43,647 nucleotides of DNA from Micrococcales bacterium (GTDB lineage: Bacteria; Actinomycetota; Actinomycetes; Actinomycetales; CAWJMD01), in contig PDSI01000141.1 of assembly GCA_002748415.1 (NCBI GenBank), positions 1-43,647 of the forward strand, in the 5' to 3' direction. Positions 42,514 through 43,647 of this stretch are shown here, piece by piece; the stretch's first letter is position 1; each line of letters begins with the position of its first letter. A program made the translations under genes and the position numbers. The notes beneath the pieces are model-generated. The model ran no database searches and had not been told where the DNA came from. It worked only from the letters and a program-made list of their open reading frames with translations.

Positions 42514-43172
42514 TCTTCGCCCGAGGCCCCCGCCCGGACCGGCTGCCGGCCGGGCCGTTCCGGGACTTCGTGGCTGCGGGGCCGCCTCCCGACCGGTGCC
42601 CGGTCGAGGAGTTGCCCGCACTGGCGGTGGATCTGGAGACGACGGGCATGAACCCGTCCGCCTGCCGGATGCTCAGTGTGGGGTTCGTCCCGCTCAACGG
42701 GTTGTCCGTAGACCTGTCCGGTGCCCGGCACTTCGTCATCCGTCAACACGAGCCGGTCGGGCAGAGCGCGGTCTTTCACGGGCTGACCGACGACGTGCTC
42801 GCGGGCGGGGTCGAGCTCGATGTCGTCCTCGACGAGGTGTTCACGGCACTGACCGGCCGGGTGTTGCTGGCCCACCACGTCCCGATCGAACGGGGGTGCT
42901 TGTCCAGTGCCGCCCAACAACGGTGGGGGGTGAAACCGCGGATCCGGGCGGTGGACACGATGCTGTTGCAAGCCAGGGTTCTCGGCGTGGACCCCGAGGT
43001 GGCCCCACCCGGGGTCCTCCGGCTACCGGCGGCCCGCCGAGATCTCGGCCTGCCCGACTACGACGTGCACGAAGCCCTGACCGATGCGTTGGCGTGCGCC
43101 GAGGTCTACCTGGCCCAGGTCTCCAGGTTGACCAAGCGCGGACGGATGTCGTTGCGGTCCATCCGTTCCTAG
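42510..43172 (+). CDS. DEDDh 3'-5' exonuclease family protein
   Basis: A 220-residue exonuclease of the PolC-epsilon type. Exo I: AVDLETTGMNP with Asp41 and Glu43; the Exo II region is LLAHHVPIERGCLS, where the usual Asn-x-x-Phe-Asp is changed to HHVPIE, so the second acidic ligand is Glu here; Exo III is VHEALTDALACAEVYL with His and Asp. The GTG start overlaps the stop of the DUF294 gene, and such pairs are common, suggesting they act in one nucleotide-signalling or repair pathway. It ends 6 nt from the convergent LON-domain gene. Confidence 0.9.
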   Translation: MIFARGPRPDRLPAGPFRDFVAAGPPPDRCPVEELPALAVDLETTGMNPSACRMLSVGFVPLNGLSVDLSGARHFVIRQHEPVGQSAVFHGLTDDVLAGGVELDVVLDEVFTALTGRVLLAHHVPIERGCLSSAAQQRWGVKPRIRAVDTMLLQARVLGVDPEVAPPGVLRLPAARRDLGLPDYDVHEALTDALACAEVYLAQVSRLTKRGRMSLRSIRS

Positions 43173-43177
43173 GGCGC

Positions 43178-43647
43178 TCAGTTCGCCCGCACCGCGCTTA
43201 GTTGACCGGTGACGGGCACTGCCCGCAGTTCCCGGATGAGGAAGATCTCCCGCAGCAGCAAGCCGAATACCGTCTGCAGCGCCGAGGATCGATGCGCCAG
43301 CACCGCCTGCCGGTCGGCGGTGGACAGCAGCATCGCATCGGCGACTCGGTAGCCCAGCAACGGGTCGTGGTGGTCGAGGGTGACCGCGCTCAGCCCGAGA
43401 ATCCGTAGGTATCCCCGCAGAGCTTCGTCGACGGCGGCGAGCGTCCTGGCGTCCGGTGCCGGTTCGTCGTCCAGCCAGGTGACATCGCCCATCAAGTACG
43501 GGGTGCCGGACGGGACAACCCGGTTCAGCCGGAACCGCCGGCGGCCCACGGTTTCGACCTGGACGGCCGTTCCGGACGGGTCCTCGACCACGGTGTCCAC
43601 GGCCGCCTCGCACCCGACGGAGTGCACATTCCGCACCGCGTCCGCGC
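43178..43647 (-). CDS. LON substrate-binding domain protein, 5' end beyond the window
   Basis: This is the C-terminal part (about 156 residues) of a peptidase-S16 N-terminal-like protein. RNVHSVGCEAAVDTVVEDPS, VGRRRFRLNRVV and YLMGDVTWLDDEP follow the pattern of stand-alone LON-domain proteins of actinobacteria, which lack the ATPase and protease. The last 60 residues are helical. The gene starts beyond 43647, so length, start and promoter are not visible; the Met-like codon near 43636 is internal by comparison with the family. Function of these proteins is unknown. Confidence 0.85.
   Translation of the reverse strand, partial: ADAVRNVHSVGCEAAVDTVVEDPSGTAVQVETVGRRRFRLNRVVPSGTPYLMGDVTWLDDEPAPDARTLAAVDEALRGYLRILGLSAVTLDHHDPLLGYRVADAMLLSTADRQAVLAHRSSALQTVFGLLLREIFLIRELRAVPVTGQLSAVRAN

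Overview
The window is a stretch of high-GC DNA with dense genes, strong third-position G/C bias, many GTG and some TTG starts, 4-bp ATGA/GTGA stop-start overlaps, and several -10 boxes lying 5 to 7 nt ahead of a start codon. This is typical of an actinomycete chromosome. The order uvrD/pcrA, sucC, sucD, a DUF6350/PerM membrane protein, purN, purH resembles the Mycobacterium tuberculosis Rv0949-Rv0957 neighbourhood as I recall it, but the gene set (for example mdh here, and a polysaccharide module between perM and purN) points to another actinomycete lineage. I cannot name the genus. No phage, IS element, CRISPR array, tRNA or rRNA gene was seen.

Layout. 1-3.7 kb (minus strand): purN-purH, then a CBM48-like protein, a DUF3017-like membrane protein and a small unknown protein. 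3.9-9.2 kb: a likely exopolysaccharide module, made of a polytopic membrane protein, a processive GT2 synthase and a GT39-like membrane glycosyltransferase translationally coupled on the plus strand, with a convergent exported GH5-type glycosidase. 9.3-17.4 kb: small membrane protein, PerM-like protein, mdh, a small unknown, an Ala/Pro/Ser-rich single-pass membrane protein, sucCD and a probable lipoprotein. 17.5-20.3 kb: pcrA and a coupled membrane protein. 20.4-21.6 kb: an NlpC/P60 endopeptidase behind a c-di-AMP (ydaO-type) riboswitch. 21.6-23.2 kb: an IdeR/DtxR iron regulator, a 12-codon ORF with an exceptionally strong Shine-Dalgarno, and pdxH. 23.4-28.2 kb: a GGDEF-EAL protein, DUF2530, and the operon cspA-like, DUF3027, lhgO. 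28.7-33.2 kb: secreted subtilase and MFS transporter. 33.7-36.6 kb: a secreted protein built from GARLT pentapeptides followed 22 nt later by a membrane GGDEF-EAL protein. 36.6-40.5 kb: OmpR-type response regulator, histidine kinase and HtrA-like protease. 40.6-43.6 kb: a cNMP/CBS/DUF294 protein coupled to a DEDDh exonuclease, and the 3' end of a LON-domain protein.

How the parts fit. The core is housekeeping: purine synthesis, TCA cycle, DNA repair, PLP supply and iron control. Around it are envelope functions (polysaccharide synthesis, NlpC/P60 wall hydrolase, subtilase, HtrA stress system) and several second-messenger connections: two GGDEF-EAL proteins, one c-di-AMP riboswitch and one cNMP-fold protein.

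The least explained items are the GARLT repeat protein and its pairing with a c-di-GMP enzyme, an 87-bp structured intergenic repeat present twice with a compensatory base-pair change, and the leader region of ideR, which carries the super-Shine-Dalgarno mini-ORF and twin ACCC-N3-GGGT palindromes.
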